A stretch of DNA of 64,000 nucleotides, from contig JARLGU010000057.1 of assembly GCA_031292625.1 (NCBI GenBank), positions 1 through 64,000 of the forward strand, read 5' to 3'. The translations under genes were made by a program, and so were the position numbers. This document shows, in pieces, positions 49,055-58,743 of the stretch. This stretch comes from Capsulimonadaceae bacterium (GTDB taxonomy: Bacteria > Armatimonadota > Armatimonadia > Armatimonadales > Capsulimonadaceae). Each line of letters starts with the position of its first letter. The first letter of the stretch is position 1. The notes below the pieces were generated by a model. That model searched no databases and was not told where the DNA came from. It was given only the letters and a program-made list of their open reading frames with translations.

Positions 49055-49927
49055 TTATCCCTTGACCGCGCCGAGCTGAATTCCTTTCACGAGATATTTC
49101 TGTGTGGAGACGAATAAGATGATGAGCGGCAAGATATTCATGACGCTCGCCGCCATGATGAGATTCGTCTGCCGTCCATAGACGCTGTCAAAGAAGAGCA
49201 TGCCGACGGGAAGGGTGCGCAGGTATTCGCTCTTGATCATAATCAGCGGCCAGAGAAACGAACCGTAGTTGCCCATGAAGCTAAAGATCGCCAGGGTGAT
49301 GACGCCTGCGCGAGCAAGCGGCATGATAACATCCCAGAAGACCACCCAGGGGCTCGCGCCATCGATCGCCGCAGCCTCGTCGAGAGCGCGCGGGATCGTC
49401 AGCATGAACTGGCGCAACATGAATGTGCCAAACGCCGTGAACGACGCCGGGATGATCAAACCGATATACGAATTGAAAAGGTGGAGCTGCACCATCTCCG
49501 CGTAGTTCGGGATCAACATGACCACGCCTGGGATCATCAGCGTCGCCAGGTAAAGCCGGAAAACGCCGTCGCGCCCCGGCCAACGCAGCCGCGCGAACGC
49601 AAAGGCCGCCAGGCAGCTGGTGAAGACCTGCAAAAACGTCACCCACGCGGCGATAAACACGCTATTGAAATAGTAATGGGCGAACGGAACCTGCTTGAAG
49701 ACTTCCGCGTAGTTCTCCGGATGCCAGACGCTGGGGATCGGATTCAGCTGCTCAACCTCCGCGAGAGGCTTAAAGCTGGTAAGCACCATCCAAATGAACG
49801 GCGCAAGGGTCGTCAGGCTGATCAGGATCAGAACCGCGTGCCGGAGGGCGAGAACCGCCGGAGGCGGCGGCTTCTTACCGGAAAGATGGGCATCACGATC
49901 TTCGTCAACGGCGAAACTGTTTGCCAT
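49055..49927 (-). CDS. sugar ABC transporter permease 2 (MalG type)
   Basis: A 290-aa inner-membrane permease with about six helices. The EAA loop that docks to the ATPase is EAAAIDGASPWVVFWDVIMPLA (motif core EAAAIDGASPW), around residues 193-214. The C-terminus GIQLGAVKG is a hallmark of MalG-type CUT1 permeases (KGLTAGAVKG type). It starts 2 nt after permease 1 ends, so translation is probably coupled. Confidence 0.94.
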   Translation of the reverse strand: MANSFAVDEDRDAHLSGKKPPPPAVLALRHAVLILISLTTLAPFIWMVLTSFKPLAEVEQLNPIPSVWHPENYAEVFKQVPFAHYYFNSVFIAAWVTFLQVFTSCLAAFAFARLRWPGRDGVFRLYLATLMIPGVVMLIPNYAEMVQLHLFNSYIGLIIPASFTAFGTFMLRQFMLTIPRALDEAAAIDGASPWVVFWDVIMPLARAGVITLAIFSFMGNYGSFLWPLIMIKSEYLRTLPVGMLFFDSVYGRQTNLIMAASVMNILPLIILFVSTQKYLVKGIQLGAVKG

Positions 49928-49929
49928 GG

Positions 49930-50883
49930 CTAGTCGTCCTCCCTGTTGCCAAGCCGCCAGTTGATTACGGTCATGACGAAAATTATGATAAAGAGCAGCC
50001 AGGACACCGCCGACGCATAGCCCATTTGGAACTCTTCAAACGCTTTCTGGTAGATATAGTATGACATCGTCGTCGTCGTACCAGCCGGACCGCCGGCGGT
50101 CATGACGCGCGCCTGATCGAAGCCGGCCTGGAAGCCGCCGATCACGCTCATAACGACAATGAAGAACGTCGTCGGCGCTAACTGCGGCCAGGTCACATGC
50201 CGGAACGCATCCCACTTCGATGCGCCGTCCAGATCAGCTGCCTCGTACAACTCCTGCGGAACATTGGTGAGCGCCGCGAGGTAGAGCAGCATATTGTTGC
50301 CGCCAATGCCGGTCCAGACCCCCATAATGATCAACGCATCGCGAGCACCCAAGCCGAACTGCTTGGGATTAAAGCCGAGCTTTTCGATGTCGAGGGCAAA
50401 GATATTCTTCGTTGAGAGCAGCCACGCCGGAGCCTGCGCGTCGACATGCAGGAAGTGGAAGAAATTGTTCAGCGCGTAGTCGATCGGACCGAAATCCGGG
50501 TTGAACAGCGCTTTCCACAAAATCATCAGCGCGACGCCGCTTGTGAAGCTGGGCAGGTAAAACAGCGTCCGGTAAACGACCATCCCCTTCAGCTTTTGAC
50601 TGAGCAGGATCGCCAGCATGAGCGAACCGAAGATCGAGACAGGAATCCCAATCATCAGATACACCGTATTCACGAAGTAGGTGTGAAAGCTCGCATCCGA
50701 AAGAAGATCGGTAAAGTTGCCGAACCCGACCCAGTGAAATACGCCGGGTCTGGCCACGTTCCAGTCCGAGAACGAAACCGCCAGCGAATAGAGCAGCGGT
50801 CCCGCACAGAATATCAGGAAACCGATAAAGTTGGGAGCGAGAAACCCGATTGCAGGAAGCAAGTCGCCTTTGCGTTGTTTCAT
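49930..50883 (-). CDS. sugar ABC transporter permease 1 (MalF type)
   Basis: A 317-aa inner-membrane permease with about six helices. The N-terminal helix LPAIGFLAPNFIGFLIF, FYLPSFTSGVALMILWK and the EAA motif EAADLDGASKWDAF (about residues 215-228) mark the MalF-like subunit. Its start codon overlaps the stop of the solute-binding protein gene by 4 nt (ATGA), and permease 2 follows directly. The partner of both is the ATPase at 47926. Confidence 0.94.
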   Translation of the reverse strand: MKQRKGDLLPAIGFLAPNFIGFLIFCAGPLLYSLAVSFSDWNVARPGVFHWVGFGNFTDLLSDASFHTYFVNTVYLMIGIPVSIFGSLMLAILLSQKLKGMVVYRTLFYLPSFTSGVALMILWKALFNPDFGPIDYALNNFFHFLHVDAQAPAWLLSTKNIFALDIEKLGFNPKQFGLGARDALIIMGVWTGIGGNNMLLYLAALTNVPQELYEAADLDGASKWDAFRHVTWPQLAPTTFFIVVMSVIGGFQAGFDQARVMTAGGPAGTTTTMSYYIYQKAFEEFQMGYASAVSWLLFIIIFVMTVINWRLGNREDD

Positions 50884-52235
50884 GGCAGTTTGCCTCCCGT
50901 CGCCTTCAAATAGCGGGCACGCAATTTGTCGTCCTTCTGAAGATTGAGCCGAATTGCGGCGTTCACTTGATCGGTCGCATCCTTCAGCGCCAACGCCACG
51001 GGTTTCTGGTCTCCCTTGATCAGATCAATTTGCTTCTCGATGATAGTGCTCGCTGCAACCGGGTTGACATACGGACTGATCTCGGTCGGCACGGCATACT
51101 TTAGTACGTCGCGCCACACGGCATTGAAGTCCTCCTGCGGATACGCAGGGTCGTGCAGGTAATCGTCGCCCATGCAGTACTTCGGCACCGGGCCAAGCGC
51201 ATCGGCCTGGTGATTGATGAGTTGGCTAAATTCTTTGCTCTGGAGATAGATGAGTACGTTAAGCGCATCCTCGCGACGCGGGCTCTTGGCATTGATAATC
51301 GTGCCTTTGCCGCTTCCCTCGAACACGCGAAGACCGCCCTTCGGATAAGGACACTCGACCGCCCATAAGTGAAGCGATGGCTCTTTACGCAATGTACACA
51401 ACCACCAACGGCCGCCGAGAGCCATCGCGCTATGCCCGTTGCCGAACAGAGTAATCGTTCCCGATCCCCAGCCGCCCGACGTCGCCATGGCGTCCTGCTC
51501 AGCGGGGCTTGGCATGACGTGATACTTGTAAACGAGGTCGTGCAAGAATTGAAGTCCCGCCGCCGCCTGAGGCGTATTCAGAACACAACGCGTCCCATCG
51601 GGACTGTAAACATGGCCGCCATACTGGAAGACAAACTGCGGCCACTGGTACCAGTCTACCAAGAGGCCATATTGCGTGATCCGCCCCGAGGCATCGTGAA
51701 GCGTTAGCTTCTCCGCAAGCGGTATGAACTGATCCCAAGTCCACGGCCCTTTCGGCAACGGCAGGCCCGCATTCTTGAAGAGGTCGCGATTGACCCACAG
51801 CGCATTGGCGCCCGAGTTTGTCGGCGCGCCGTAGACGCGGCCGTTCTTAATACAGTTGCCCACATTGACGGACCATACATTATGAGGCACGTCGACGCCG
51901 CGCTTCTTCAGCTCATCCGTGACGTCCCACGCGACCCCGGCCGCAACATAGGCGTCCATCTGCTCGGGACCATAGCAATCCAGCACGTCCGGACCGTTCC
52001 CCGCCAGAGACTGGACGATCACCTTCTCCATGCCGGAATTGCTCGGATCGAGAACGCAATCGTACTTGGGGTACATCTTGTTGAACAAGGCGAACTGTTC
52101 GCGCCGCGCCGGGTTGTCGTCACTCGTCCAAACCAGCGGGATCTTGCCCTTGACGCCGCCGTGCGGCTCCATGGCGATCGCGACAATCGATAGGACGACA
52201 AGCACAAAGAAGATAATTGCGAAAAGTTGTTTCAT
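50880..52235 (-). CDS. extracellular sugar-binding protein of CUT1 ABC transporter
   Basis: A 451-aa extracellular solute-binding protein (family 1). The N-terminal helix MKQLFAIIFFVLVVLSIVAIAM serves as an uncleaved anchor or signal; no lipobox Cys follows. The body shows the binding-protein pattern (VWTSDDNPARREQFALF, QSLAGNGPDVLDCYG, YGAPTNSGANALWVNRDLF, GPWTWDQFIPLAEKL, GTIINAKSPRREDALNVLIYLQS). The start was taken at 52235 to give this signal; the upstream extension is Arg/Ala-rich and lacks a ribosome binding site. It is the first gene of the four-gene operon and close to two GH50 genes on the same strand, suggesting that galactan oligosaccharides are the ligand. Confidence 0.9.
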   Translation of the reverse strand: MKQLFAIIFFVLVVLSIVAIAMEPHGGVKGKIPLVWTSDDNPARREQFALFNKMYPKYDCVLDPSNSGMEKVIVQSLAGNGPDVLDCYGPEQMDAYVAAGVAWDVTDELKKRGVDVPHNVWSVNVGNCIKNGRVYGAPTNSGANALWVNRDLFKNAGLPLPKGPWTWDQFIPLAEKLTLHDASGRITQYGLLVDWYQWPQFVFQYGGHVYSPDGTRCVLNTPQAAAGLQFLHDLVYKYHVMPSPAEQDAMATSGGWGSGTITLFGNGHSAMALGGRWWLCTLRKEPSLHLWAVECPYPKGGLRVFEGSGKGTIINAKSPRREDALNVLIYLQSKEFSQLINHQADALGPVPKYCMGDDYLHDPAYPQEDFNAVWRDVLKYAVPTEISPYVNPVAASTIIEKQIDLIKGDQKPVALALKDATDQVNAAIRLNLQKDDKLRARYLKATGGKLP

Positions 52236-52525
52236 GTTATGATCAGCACGGCTGGCGACGCCAGCGAGAATCACCACAGAGGCCGAGGCGACGGCTGGGT
52301 GCGCCGTGGTTCTGTCAGGACGAAGTGCGCGAGGCAACCGGGACTCGAAGATGCGTCAATCGCCCATGAGGCAGTGAAGCTACCCTTCAATCGCGTACTA
52401 TTATACTGTATGCACCCGCGTTAACATCCCCTTTTCAGCATATAGATTGCGTACGATGGTGGATTTGCTCTCATCGCGGTCCGCTCGACAGCCCGCCCCC
52501 TACGCTCACGATGAACTCCCGGCGC
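52236..52525. other. leader and probable promoter of the ABC transporter operon
   Basis: About 290 bases. On the minus strand TATAAT at 52405-52400 is a good -10 with a poor -35. It overlaps an imperfect palindrome GCGTACTATTATACTGTATGC's inner part (GCGTAC / GTATGC arms), which could be an operator. A short hairpin GCTGGC-GTC-GCCAGC (52251-52265) sits just before the SBP start. The GH50 gene upstream ends at 52526 with no clear terminator. Confidence 0.4.
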
Positions 52526-54097
52526 CTATCGCGTACCCTGCGGCCTCGCGGCGGAGTGGATCGAGTAGATACTGGCGTTTGTAGCCCGGGCAGCTGCGAT
52601 AAGCTCTGGGAAGGGAGTGTCGGTGATGGAAACGAAACCGAGGTTGAAATTTTCGCCGTCCAGGCATCTCCCAGTGGTAGGCTCGTCGGAGTATTGAAAC
52701 CAGTGGACGCCAACGAAGGCCGGTTCCGACAAAACGCTTGTCACATAGGCTGAGTAGCGCGCCCCTCGCTCCGCCTGGCTTGCCACGGAAGCAGGCCCGC
52801 CGGAGAACATGCCGCGGTCAAGTGCGCCAAATGAGAACTCGCTCACGAGACACGGCTTGCCCAGCGTCTCCGCGTACGCATACTGACTGCGATCCCAATT
52901 GTAGATATTGAACGACAAAACGTCTGCATACTTTGCGCATGTCTCGACCGATTCGCGCGTGAACCAATCGTAGCGGCAGCCGAGATACAGGTGGTTGGGA
53001 TCATACCGCTTGATCGCACCCGCAACGATGCTGAAATACTTTTCCGCGTAAGCGCTCAGAAATGCGCTGAAATCGCTGCGACGGGCATCCGTCATTGCGG
53101 GCAGCGGCGATGTCAGCGGTCCGGCCAGCTTCTCCCACGAGGAGAACGATGTCCCCCAAGCGGCATTGAGCCGACCGATTTCCACGTAATGGCTACGGAG
53201 CGAATCGCTAAACGCGCGTTTAGCCGGCGAATCGGCCCCGAGCGCAAGAGTTCCATAACAAAGCGCGTAGTGAAGAAAGTCGACGGATGTGCCGCCCCAC
53301 TTCAGCTCGTTGTCGAAGAAATAACCGATGCACGCGGGATCGTCCCGCGTTGCGAGTGCTTTCGCGCGAACACTCTCGTCAACCGCTGCCGCAAACGCCG
53401 GATCGAACGGGTCCGTCATCTTGCCCCAAACATCCTGCCCCCACGGCACGTGTGCAAATTGTCCGGATGCGCTGAGCGCCGCGACATATGGGAACCTGTG
53501 ACCGCGCCCAATGGATTCCACCGACCAGTTCGCGATCGTATTGAATCCCCACGAACCTAGCCGCGAAACGGCGACATCTCCAAACGACGTTCCATGGTCG
53601 GCGCCATACTTGCGCGCCAGATTGGCTTTGTAGAAATCATACGTCTTTCCGGCCTGTCCGTAACCTGCGGAGAGAGGATCACTGGATGCGGGAAGCCAGG
53701 AGAAGAGCGATTCGCGCCCCGCCACCAGCGTGATTTCGCTTGGTTGAATGGTATTTACGCCAACAGAAACAAACAAGCGGCCGCCGGGATCGACAAGCCA
53801 CCATTTTCCGCCCACCTGCTCCGTACGAAAAAAGCCAGTCGCGGCTCGCTTGGGTCCGCTCGCCCACCCGCCCCATTTGTCGTGGCCGGCAGGGATGGGA
53901 TGGGCTTTCCAATCCGCTGCCTCGGCTGCCCGTTGCGACGCAAGCTCGCCGTCGTTATGAACCTTCCCAGGCCAATCCGCCTGCGCGTTCTGCCCATATG
54001 CATCCACGCGGATGACCTGATCCGCCGCTCCGTGCGAGATCGCGGACACGAACGTCACGGCAAGCAGCGTCAATATCGTCCGGAATTGTTTCAGCAT
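52526..54097 (-). CDS. GH50-type beta-agarase, single-domain
   Basis: A 523-aa secreted enzyme. Signal peptide: residues 1-28 (RTILTLLAVTFVSAISHGAA). The catalytic barrel matches GH50: FFRTEQVGGKWWLVDPGGRLF, SRLGSWGFNTIANWS, IGYFFDNELKWGG with proposed acid/base E264, RYDPNHLYLGCRYDWF, CLVSEFSFGALDRGMF with proposed nucleophile E420, and VHWFQYSDEPTTGR. GH50 enzymes cut beta-1,4 links of agarose. It lacks the N-terminal carbohydrate-binding domain present in the neighbour at 54171. The start at 54097 has GAGGGG just upstream and gives the signal peptide. A long upstream open frame overlaps the other gene and is not coding. It lies 73 nt downstream of its paralogue in the same operon. Confidence 0.85.
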   Translation of the reverse strand: MLKQFRTILTLLAVTFVSAISHGAADQVIRVDAYGQNAQADWPGKVHNDGELASQRAAEAADWKAHPIPAGHDKWGGWASGPKRAATGFFRTEQVGGKWWLVDPGGRLFVSVGVNTIQPSEITLVAGRESLFSWLPASSDPLSAGYGQAGKTYDFYKANLARKYGADHGTSFGDVAVSRLGSWGFNTIANWSVESIGRGHRFPYVAALSASGQFAHVPWGQDVWGKMTDPFDPAFAAAVDESVRAKALATRDDPACIGYFFDNELKWGGTSVDFLHYALCYGTLALGADSPAKRAFSDSLRSHYVEIGRLNAAWGTSFSSWEKLAGPLTSPLPAMTDARRSDFSAFLSAYAEKYFSIVAGAIKRYDPNHLYLGCRYDWFTRESVETCAKYADVLSFNIYNWDRSQYAYAETLGKPCLVSEFSFGALDRGMFSGGPASVASQAERGARYSAYVTSVLSEPAFVGVHWFQYSDEPTTGRCLDGENFNLGFVSITDTPFPELIAAARATNASIYSIHSAARPQGTR

Positions 54098-54131
54098 TGA
54101 GCCCCTCGTTCCATCCGGTTCGCGACGACGC

Positions 54132-54161
54132 CCCCTCTCGTCCGTCCGCGAACGGGAGGGG
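54132..54161 (-). other. intergenic hairpin between the two GH50 genes
   Basis: CCCCTCTCGT and ACGGGAGGGG pair with one G-U-type mismatch around a 10-nt loop. There is no T-run. It may protect or separate the two halves of the message, which would allow unequal expression. Confidence 0.45.
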
Positions 54162-54170
54162 AAGCGATCC

Positions 54171-56288
54171 TTACTTTCCGTTCGTCGCGCCCGCCGCTCC
54201 ATGAATGGCGTAGATCTTGGCATTCGTAGCCCGCGCCGACGCGATAAGCTCCGAGTACGGCGTATCCGTAATCGATACAAAGCCGATATTGTAGTTTTCG
54301 CCGTCCCCTGTCCGTCCGGTCGTCGGCTCGTCCGTATACTGGAACCAGTGGCAGCCGACGAAGGCGGGCTCGCTGAGCACATCGGTCACGTACGCCGAAT
54401 AGTGCGCACCGCGATCCTGCTGGTTCTTGACCAGCACGAGCCCGCCGGAGAACATGCCGCGATCCAATGCGCCAAAGTGGAACTCGCCGACGAGGCACGG
54501 CTTGCCATAGGATTCGGCGAAGAGGTACTTGCTCCGATCCCAGCCGTAGATATTGAATGAAATCACATCCGCATACTTGGCGGCGGCCCTAATAGCCTCC
54601 TCGGAGAACCACGCGAAACGGCAGCCAAGGTAAAGGTGGTTGGGGTCGTAGCGCTTGATCGCCGTGGCAACCACGTCGAAGTACTTCTCGGCGTAGGCGC
54701 TGAGGAAATCGCTAAAATCCTTGCGCTGCGCGTCCGTCGTGATTGGCGACGGCGCTTTATACGGAGCGCTCAGCTCGTCCCACGACGCAATCGACGTCCC
54801 CCATGCGGCGTTCAGTTGATCGATCGACGCATAACGGCTCTTGAGCAGCGCAAGGAACGCTGCCTTTGCCGGCGCTTCTGGACCGAGCGAGAGCGCGCCA
54901 TACGACAGCCCGTAATGCTGAATATCGCTCTTGCCCCCTCCCCACGAGAGTTCGTTGTCGCAGAAGTAGCCAAGGCACGCAGGATCGTCCTTGACCGTCG
55001 ACGCCTTTGAGCGAGCGCTTCCGTCAACCGCGGCGGCGAATCCAGGGTCGAACGGGTCGGGCATTTTGCCCCAATAGTCTTCACCCGACGGCACCCTCGC
55101 AAATTGTCCCCAGGCCCCGATCGTTGCGACATACGGGAAAGCGTGCTGCCGCCCGATCTTCTCGATCGACCAGTTGCCGATCGTATTAAAGCCCCATGAC
55201 GTCAATCGCGATACCGCCGCGTCGCTAAACGCGGCATCCTTATCCGCGCCATACTTCCGCGCCAGATTCGCGCCTAGTATATTAAACGTCTTGCCATAGT
55301 AGAGACGTCCTGGAATCATGCCGCTGGTCGCCCTGCCGTAGTAGACGGCCAACGGATCGTCCGGCGCTGGCAGCCAGGAGAACATCGATTCCCGCCCTTC
55401 AATTACGGTTCCAGCGCCAGAGCCCACACAGTCGATGCCGACGGACAAGAAGAGATGGCCGTCGGGATCCACGAGCCACCATTTGCCGTTTAGTTGCTCG
55501 GTGCGGAAAAACCCAGTCGCGGTCCTCTGCGGCCCGGTCGCCCAGCCGCCCCACTTATCGCGCCCCGCAGGCGCAGGATGAGCTTTCCAGTCCGCCTGCT
55601 CGGCCTTCTGCTGAGTAGCAAGGTCCGCGTCGGAATGGACCTTGCCCGGCCAATCCGCATGCGTATATTGGCCATATTGATCGACAATGCGGGTGAGGTC
55701 GAGCTCGGTACGCTGTCCGGCAAGGGAGATCGACTTAACCAAGAGAGTCGCCGGAAGATCAGGTCTTGCGCGAAAGATTTGGAACGCCACAATGTGGCGC
55801 GGATCGACCGAACTGTTGCCGGTGAGTGGGGTTCCGGCAGTGGCGCCAATGACCGGCGGAGCGTAACGCATCCCAATGTCTTCCGGTTTATCACCCGCCG
55901 CAAGAGGGAAGCAGAATGTCTCGGTCTGGCCTGCGGACACGGTCGCTGACGCCGCAGTACAATGTTTACTGCCATCGGCAGTCACATCGTCGTCAATGCG
56001 TATGCAAAACGCGACGTCATTCGCGGCCGGATTGGACAGCGTGAGAACGAGCGACGCATGGCTGCTCCAGTCCCAGCCAGCGGAGTCCGGCGCACTCCAA
56101 AGAATATGGGGCCACGCGTTATTTGCGCCAAATGTTACCTTAAGACCAGCTGCGGACGGCGTCGCTGTCGCATCCAGCAGGCGTGCGCCGTCCAGAGACA
56201 GCGGCTGGTCCGCGGCGTAAGCGCCCTGGACCGCAAAGAGCGCGGAGGCGGCTGCCAGCGGCAACAGGGCTTTCCGAATTCGTTTCAT
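54171..56288 (-). CDS. GH50-type beta-agarase with N-terminal carbohydrate-binding-like domain
   Basis: A 705-aa secreted enzyme. Signal peptide: residues 1-26 (KALLPLAAASALFAVQGAYAAD). About 27-205 is a CBM-like jelly roll, as in two-domain GH50 agarases (LSNPAANDVAFCIRIDDD, DPRHIVAFQIFRARPD). About 210-690 is the catalytic barrel: GFFRTEQLNGKWWLVDPDG, SRLTSWGFNTIGNWSIEKIG, LGYFCDNELSWGGG with proposed acid/base E446, KPCLVGEFHFGALDRG with proposed nucleophile E602, and CHWFQYTDEPTTGR. Both Glu positions match those reported for GH50 agarases. Substrate specificity beyond a galactan is inferred from the family. The start at 56288 is preferred over the ATG three codons earlier because AAAGG is only 1 nt before that one. 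PL22-like gene upstream (66 nt), GH50 paralogue downstream. Confidence 0.87.
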   Translation of the reverse strand: MKRIRKALLPLAAASALFAVQGAYAADQPLSLDGARLLDATATPSAAGLKVTFGANNAWPHILWSAPDSAGWDWSSHASLVLTLSNPAANDVAFCIRIDDDVTADGSKHCTAASATVSAGQTETFCFPLAAGDKPEDIGMRYAPPVIGATAGTPLTGNSSVDPRHIVAFQIFRARPDLPATLLVKSISLAGQRTELDLTRIVDQYGQYTHADWPGKVHSDADLATQQKAEQADWKAHPAPAGRDKWGGWATGPQRTATGFFRTEQLNGKWWLVDPDGHLFLSVGIDCVGSGAGTVIEGRESMFSWLPAPDDPLAVYYGRATSGMIPGRLYYGKTFNILGANLARKYGADKDAAFSDAAVSRLTSWGFNTIGNWSIEKIGRQHAFPYVATIGAWGQFARVPSGEDYWGKMPDPFDPGFAAAVDGSARSKASTVKDDPACLGYFCDNELSWGGGKSDIQHYGLSYGALSLGPEAPAKAAFLALLKSRYASIDQLNAAWGTSIASWDELSAPYKAPSPITTDAQRKDFSDFLSAYAEKYFDVVATAIKRYDPNHLYLGCRFAWFSEEAIRAAAKYADVISFNIYGWDRSKYLFAESYGKPCLVGEFHFGALDRGMFSGGLVLVKNQQDRGAHYSAYVTDVLSEPAFVGCHWFQYTDEPTTGRTGDGENYNIGFVSITDTPYSELIASARATNAKIYAIHGAAGATNGK

Positions 56289-56354
56289 TATGGACATGCC
56301 TTTCGGGCTACAGAGGGCGCAACCGGATAAAGACCGGACCAGCTCCAAAGCCGA

Positions 56355-57470
56355 TCAGGACGTAAGTTCGATCAGCCGATCGACGGGCGTAAGCGCCAGA
56401 GTCACTTCTCCGCCGACAGTCGTCGTGTACGCAATGATCTGGTCGTCGCAGCAAAATTGTGGATGAGGATCAATATGATACTTATCGCGGCCAATGTCTG
56501 GCAAAGGAAGCGATGACGCGATATTGAGCTCCGTTCCCGACAGCGTGTTGTAGAAAGTAACGCGGCAGCCGTTCGCCCAATTGTACGACCCGTTGTCGCC
56601 GACCAAAAATCGGCCGTCCGCGGTCGCGTGCGAATGGCAGCGTCCACCCGGCCAGACCAATTCCGGGACGCGCGACGAAATGTCCACATTCCAGGTTCCC
56701 GTCGAATAATCGACATACCACACGCTCGCGCCGTCGCTGCTCCACCACTCGTGCGTGTGCAAAGGCGATCCTTGCTCAAGAATTGGAAACGCGTGTTCAC
56801 CGCGTCGAATTAGCCACATTCGGTTGTCTATTGCGCCGCGCTCTCCTGTCGCCGGATCGATCCACCAATCCTGAGCAATCAGCTGAAGGTCACGATCGAC
56901 AGGACTGAACTGGCCGTGGTTATAGCAGCGGGTAAAATGCTGCCAAATCCGCACTGGAGTTCCATCCATCGGCGCATCCCCAACATACCAATCCCGGCCG
57001 ATCTGCGCGTCAATGTTCAGGGACGTCCCATCGGCACAAAACGTAAGGTGCGTGGTAATTCGATAAGGACGCCGGCCGCGCGCGAGATCATCCGGGAACC
57101 GATTGACCAACTGCGCCCGCATGCTCTGCTTCGGCCCACGCCGCCAAATCTCCTGGCCGGTAACCCAATAGGCTTCCCCGGATCGCGGATCAATCAGCGG
57201 CGAACCATCGAGAAAGGCCGTTTCAGGAAAGACGCGCACCTCGTCGTCTTCAAAATCGACGACCCCGAGAACTCGTCCATAGTTAGCGTCCGCCGAAGGC
57301 GGATATCCGGCGTAGAACCAACAAAAGCGCCCATCGGTCGTCAGGCTTCGGTTTACAAAATAGAACGACTGCCGCATCGGAGCGACGGGAGAAGTTAAAA
57401 GCCAGCTGATAACGCCGGAATGCGGGTCCGTCCATTTACAAAATAATGCACTGCGCGAAAAATGCGTCAT
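56355..57470 (-). CDS. PL22-like propeller protein, paralogue 2
   Basis: A 371-aa protein without signal peptide, similar along its length to the protein at 46608: KWTDPHSGVISWLL / TWTDPESGVASYVL, QSFYFVNRSLTTDGR / QSFYFANRSLTDDCR, CYNHGQFSPVDRDLQLIAQD, THEWWSSDGASVWYVDYS, CHSHATADGRFLVGDN, HIDPHPQFCCDDQIIAYTTT. The His and DPHP motifs of oligogalacturonate lyase-like proteins are kept. No ribosome binding site is visible and the gene begins 24 nt after a terminator-like hairpin, so expression may depend on read-through from the aldo/keto reductase gene. It is the first of three genes leading into the two agarases, which argues that this branch acts on agar-type rather than pectic oligosaccharides, as inference. 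Confidence 0.72.
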   Translation of the reverse strand: MTHFSRSALFCKWTDPHSGVISWLLTSPVAPMRQSFYFVNRSLTTDGRFCWFYAGYPPSADANYGRVLGVVDFEDDEVRVFPETAFLDGSPLIDPRSGEAYWVTGQEIWRRGPKQSMRAQLVNRFPDDLARGRRPYRITTHLTFCADGTSLNIDAQIGRDWYVGDAPMDGTPVRIWQHFTRCYNHGQFSPVDRDLQLIAQDWWIDPATGERGAIDNRMWLIRRGEHAFPILEQGSPLHTHEWWSSDGASVWYVDYSTGTWNVDISSRVPELVWPGGRCHSHATADGRFLVGDNGSYNWANGCRVTFYNTLSGTELNIASSLPLPDIGRDKYHIDPHPQFCCDDQIIAYTTTVGGEVTLALTPVDRLIELTS

Positions 57471-57487
57471 ATGATTGCTTAAGACTC

Positions 57488-57529
57488 GTCAAAGAGCGTG
57501 CGGCCGCTATAAGCGCGGCCGCCACGCTC
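57488..57529 (-). terminator. hairpin terminator after the aldo/keto reductase gene
   Basis: On the minus strand GAGCGTG-G-CGGCCGC and GCGGCCG-CACGCTC form a 14-bp stem with one bulged base and a 7-nt loop, then TTTGAC. The U-tract is short, so partial read-through into the PL22-like gene is plausible. Confidence 0.6.
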
Positions 57530-57542
57530 GTGTCTATTGCGG

Positions 57543-58502
57543 CTAGGCCCACATGGCTGGATTGACGTTCAGCAGGTCGTCGCTGACCGATTTGCCGATC
57601 AGTTCGATCTCGGCAAGGTCCTTATACGACAGCGTGACATCCGCGCCCGCCGCGTTTTGCGATGCCTGTTCGGCGTTGCGCGCGCCGACAATCGCGTGGG
57701 CGCCTGGGAGGGCGAGAAGCCACGCGAGGGCAAGGTGCGCCATGCTGATATTATTGCGCTCCGCGATCGGCCGCAGGCGATTGACCGCATCAATCGCTTT
57801 CGGGTACGTTTCTTCCTTGAACAGCCTGTTATTGGAGCGAACGTCTTCCTTCGCGAGCCCGTGCACCGGACCGAATTTACCGGTCAGTAGTCCCTGTGCA
57901 AGCGGAGAATAAGCAAGGACGCTCATCGACAGCCGAAGGGCCGCTGCAATCACATCCTTCTCGGCCTGACGCCAGAACAGCGAATACGGCGGCTGGACAG
58001 AATCGATCCGACCGAACTGCTGCGCCTCCGCGATCTGCGCGCCGCTGAAGTTCGAGACGCCGATCGCCCGGATCTTGCCCTGCTCCTTGAGCTTGACAAG
58101 TGCGCCGATCGTTTCTTCGATCGGAATGACCGGCGTGTTGAATGTTCCTGCTGGCCAGTGGATCTGGTAAAGATCGATCCGGTCCGTCTTCAGGTTTGTC
58201 AACGAGCGCTCACACGCCGCGACAAGCTTTTCGGCCGACAAATTCCCGGGGCCGACCTTCGTCAAGATCACGATCTCATCGCGCCGGTCCGCCAGGGCCG
58301 CGCCCAGGACCTGCTCGCTGTGTCCGCCGCCATAGCCTTCAGCCGTGTCGAACGTCGTGATGCCATGCTCGAATGCGGCGCGATGCGCGGCGATCGTCTG
58401 CTCATCGTCGATCCCTACCCACATCGCCTTGCCCGATTGCCACCCGCCAAAGATAATCTTGCTAATCGTGATATCCGTGTTGCCAAGTTTTGCGAATTTC
58501 AT
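57543..58502 (-). CDS. aldo/keto reductase
   Basis: A 319-aa NADPH-dependent oxidoreductase of the aldo/keto reductase superfamily. Catalytic tetrad: D in TTFDTAEGYGGGHSEQVLG (D and Y), K in IVILTKVG, H in LYQIHWPAG. RAIGVSNFSGAQI and the C-terminal cofactor loop AIVGARNAEQASQNAAG also fit. The start at 58502 gives the standard length; about 70 extra upstream residues lack family similarity. Related enzymes reduce aldehydes of sugars such as anhydro-galactose in agar users, but this reductase family is too broad to claim that. It sits between the DUF4832-type gene and the agarase block on the same strand. Confidence 0.88.
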   Translation of the reverse strand: MKFAKLGNTDITISKIIFGGWQSGKAMWVGIDDEQTIAAHRAAFEHGITTFDTAEGYGGGHSEQVLGAALADRRDEIVILTKVGPGNLSAEKLVAACERSLTNLKTDRIDLYQIHWPAGTFNTPVIPIEETIGALVKLKEQGKIRAIGVSNFSGAQIAEAQQFGRIDSVQPPYSLFWRQAEKDVIAAALRLSMSVLAYSPLAQGLLTGKFGPVHGLAKEDVRSNNRLFKEETYPKAIDAVNRLRPIAERNNISMAHLALAWLLALPGAHAIVGARNAEQASQNAAGADVTLSYKDLAEIELIGKSVSDDLLNVNPAMWA

Positions 58503-58743
58503 GCGCTCAGTCTTTCGCCGGGACATACGAAGCCGCCCGGCCTTACACTCCTCGCTTACCACCGCCCCGGTAAATCCAGCGCAAATGGTTGCAGCATGCA
58601 ATGCCTGTTCCGCGCACGCTAGCATGATTCCTACGTTGCCTAACGGATAAGTCTTAAGATTGTGAGAAGCCGGGACTGGGCGTTGCGCCGCGGATACAAT
58701 TCCCGGATGGCTGGTCACACGGCGAGCCGGCGGGCTTGTTGTT

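Noticed and set aside
54098-54382. Extra 95-residue N-terminus for the GH50 enzyme at 52526
   Set aside because: It overlaps the 3' end of the other GH50 gene in another frame, and the internal ATG has both a ribosome binding site and a signal peptide.
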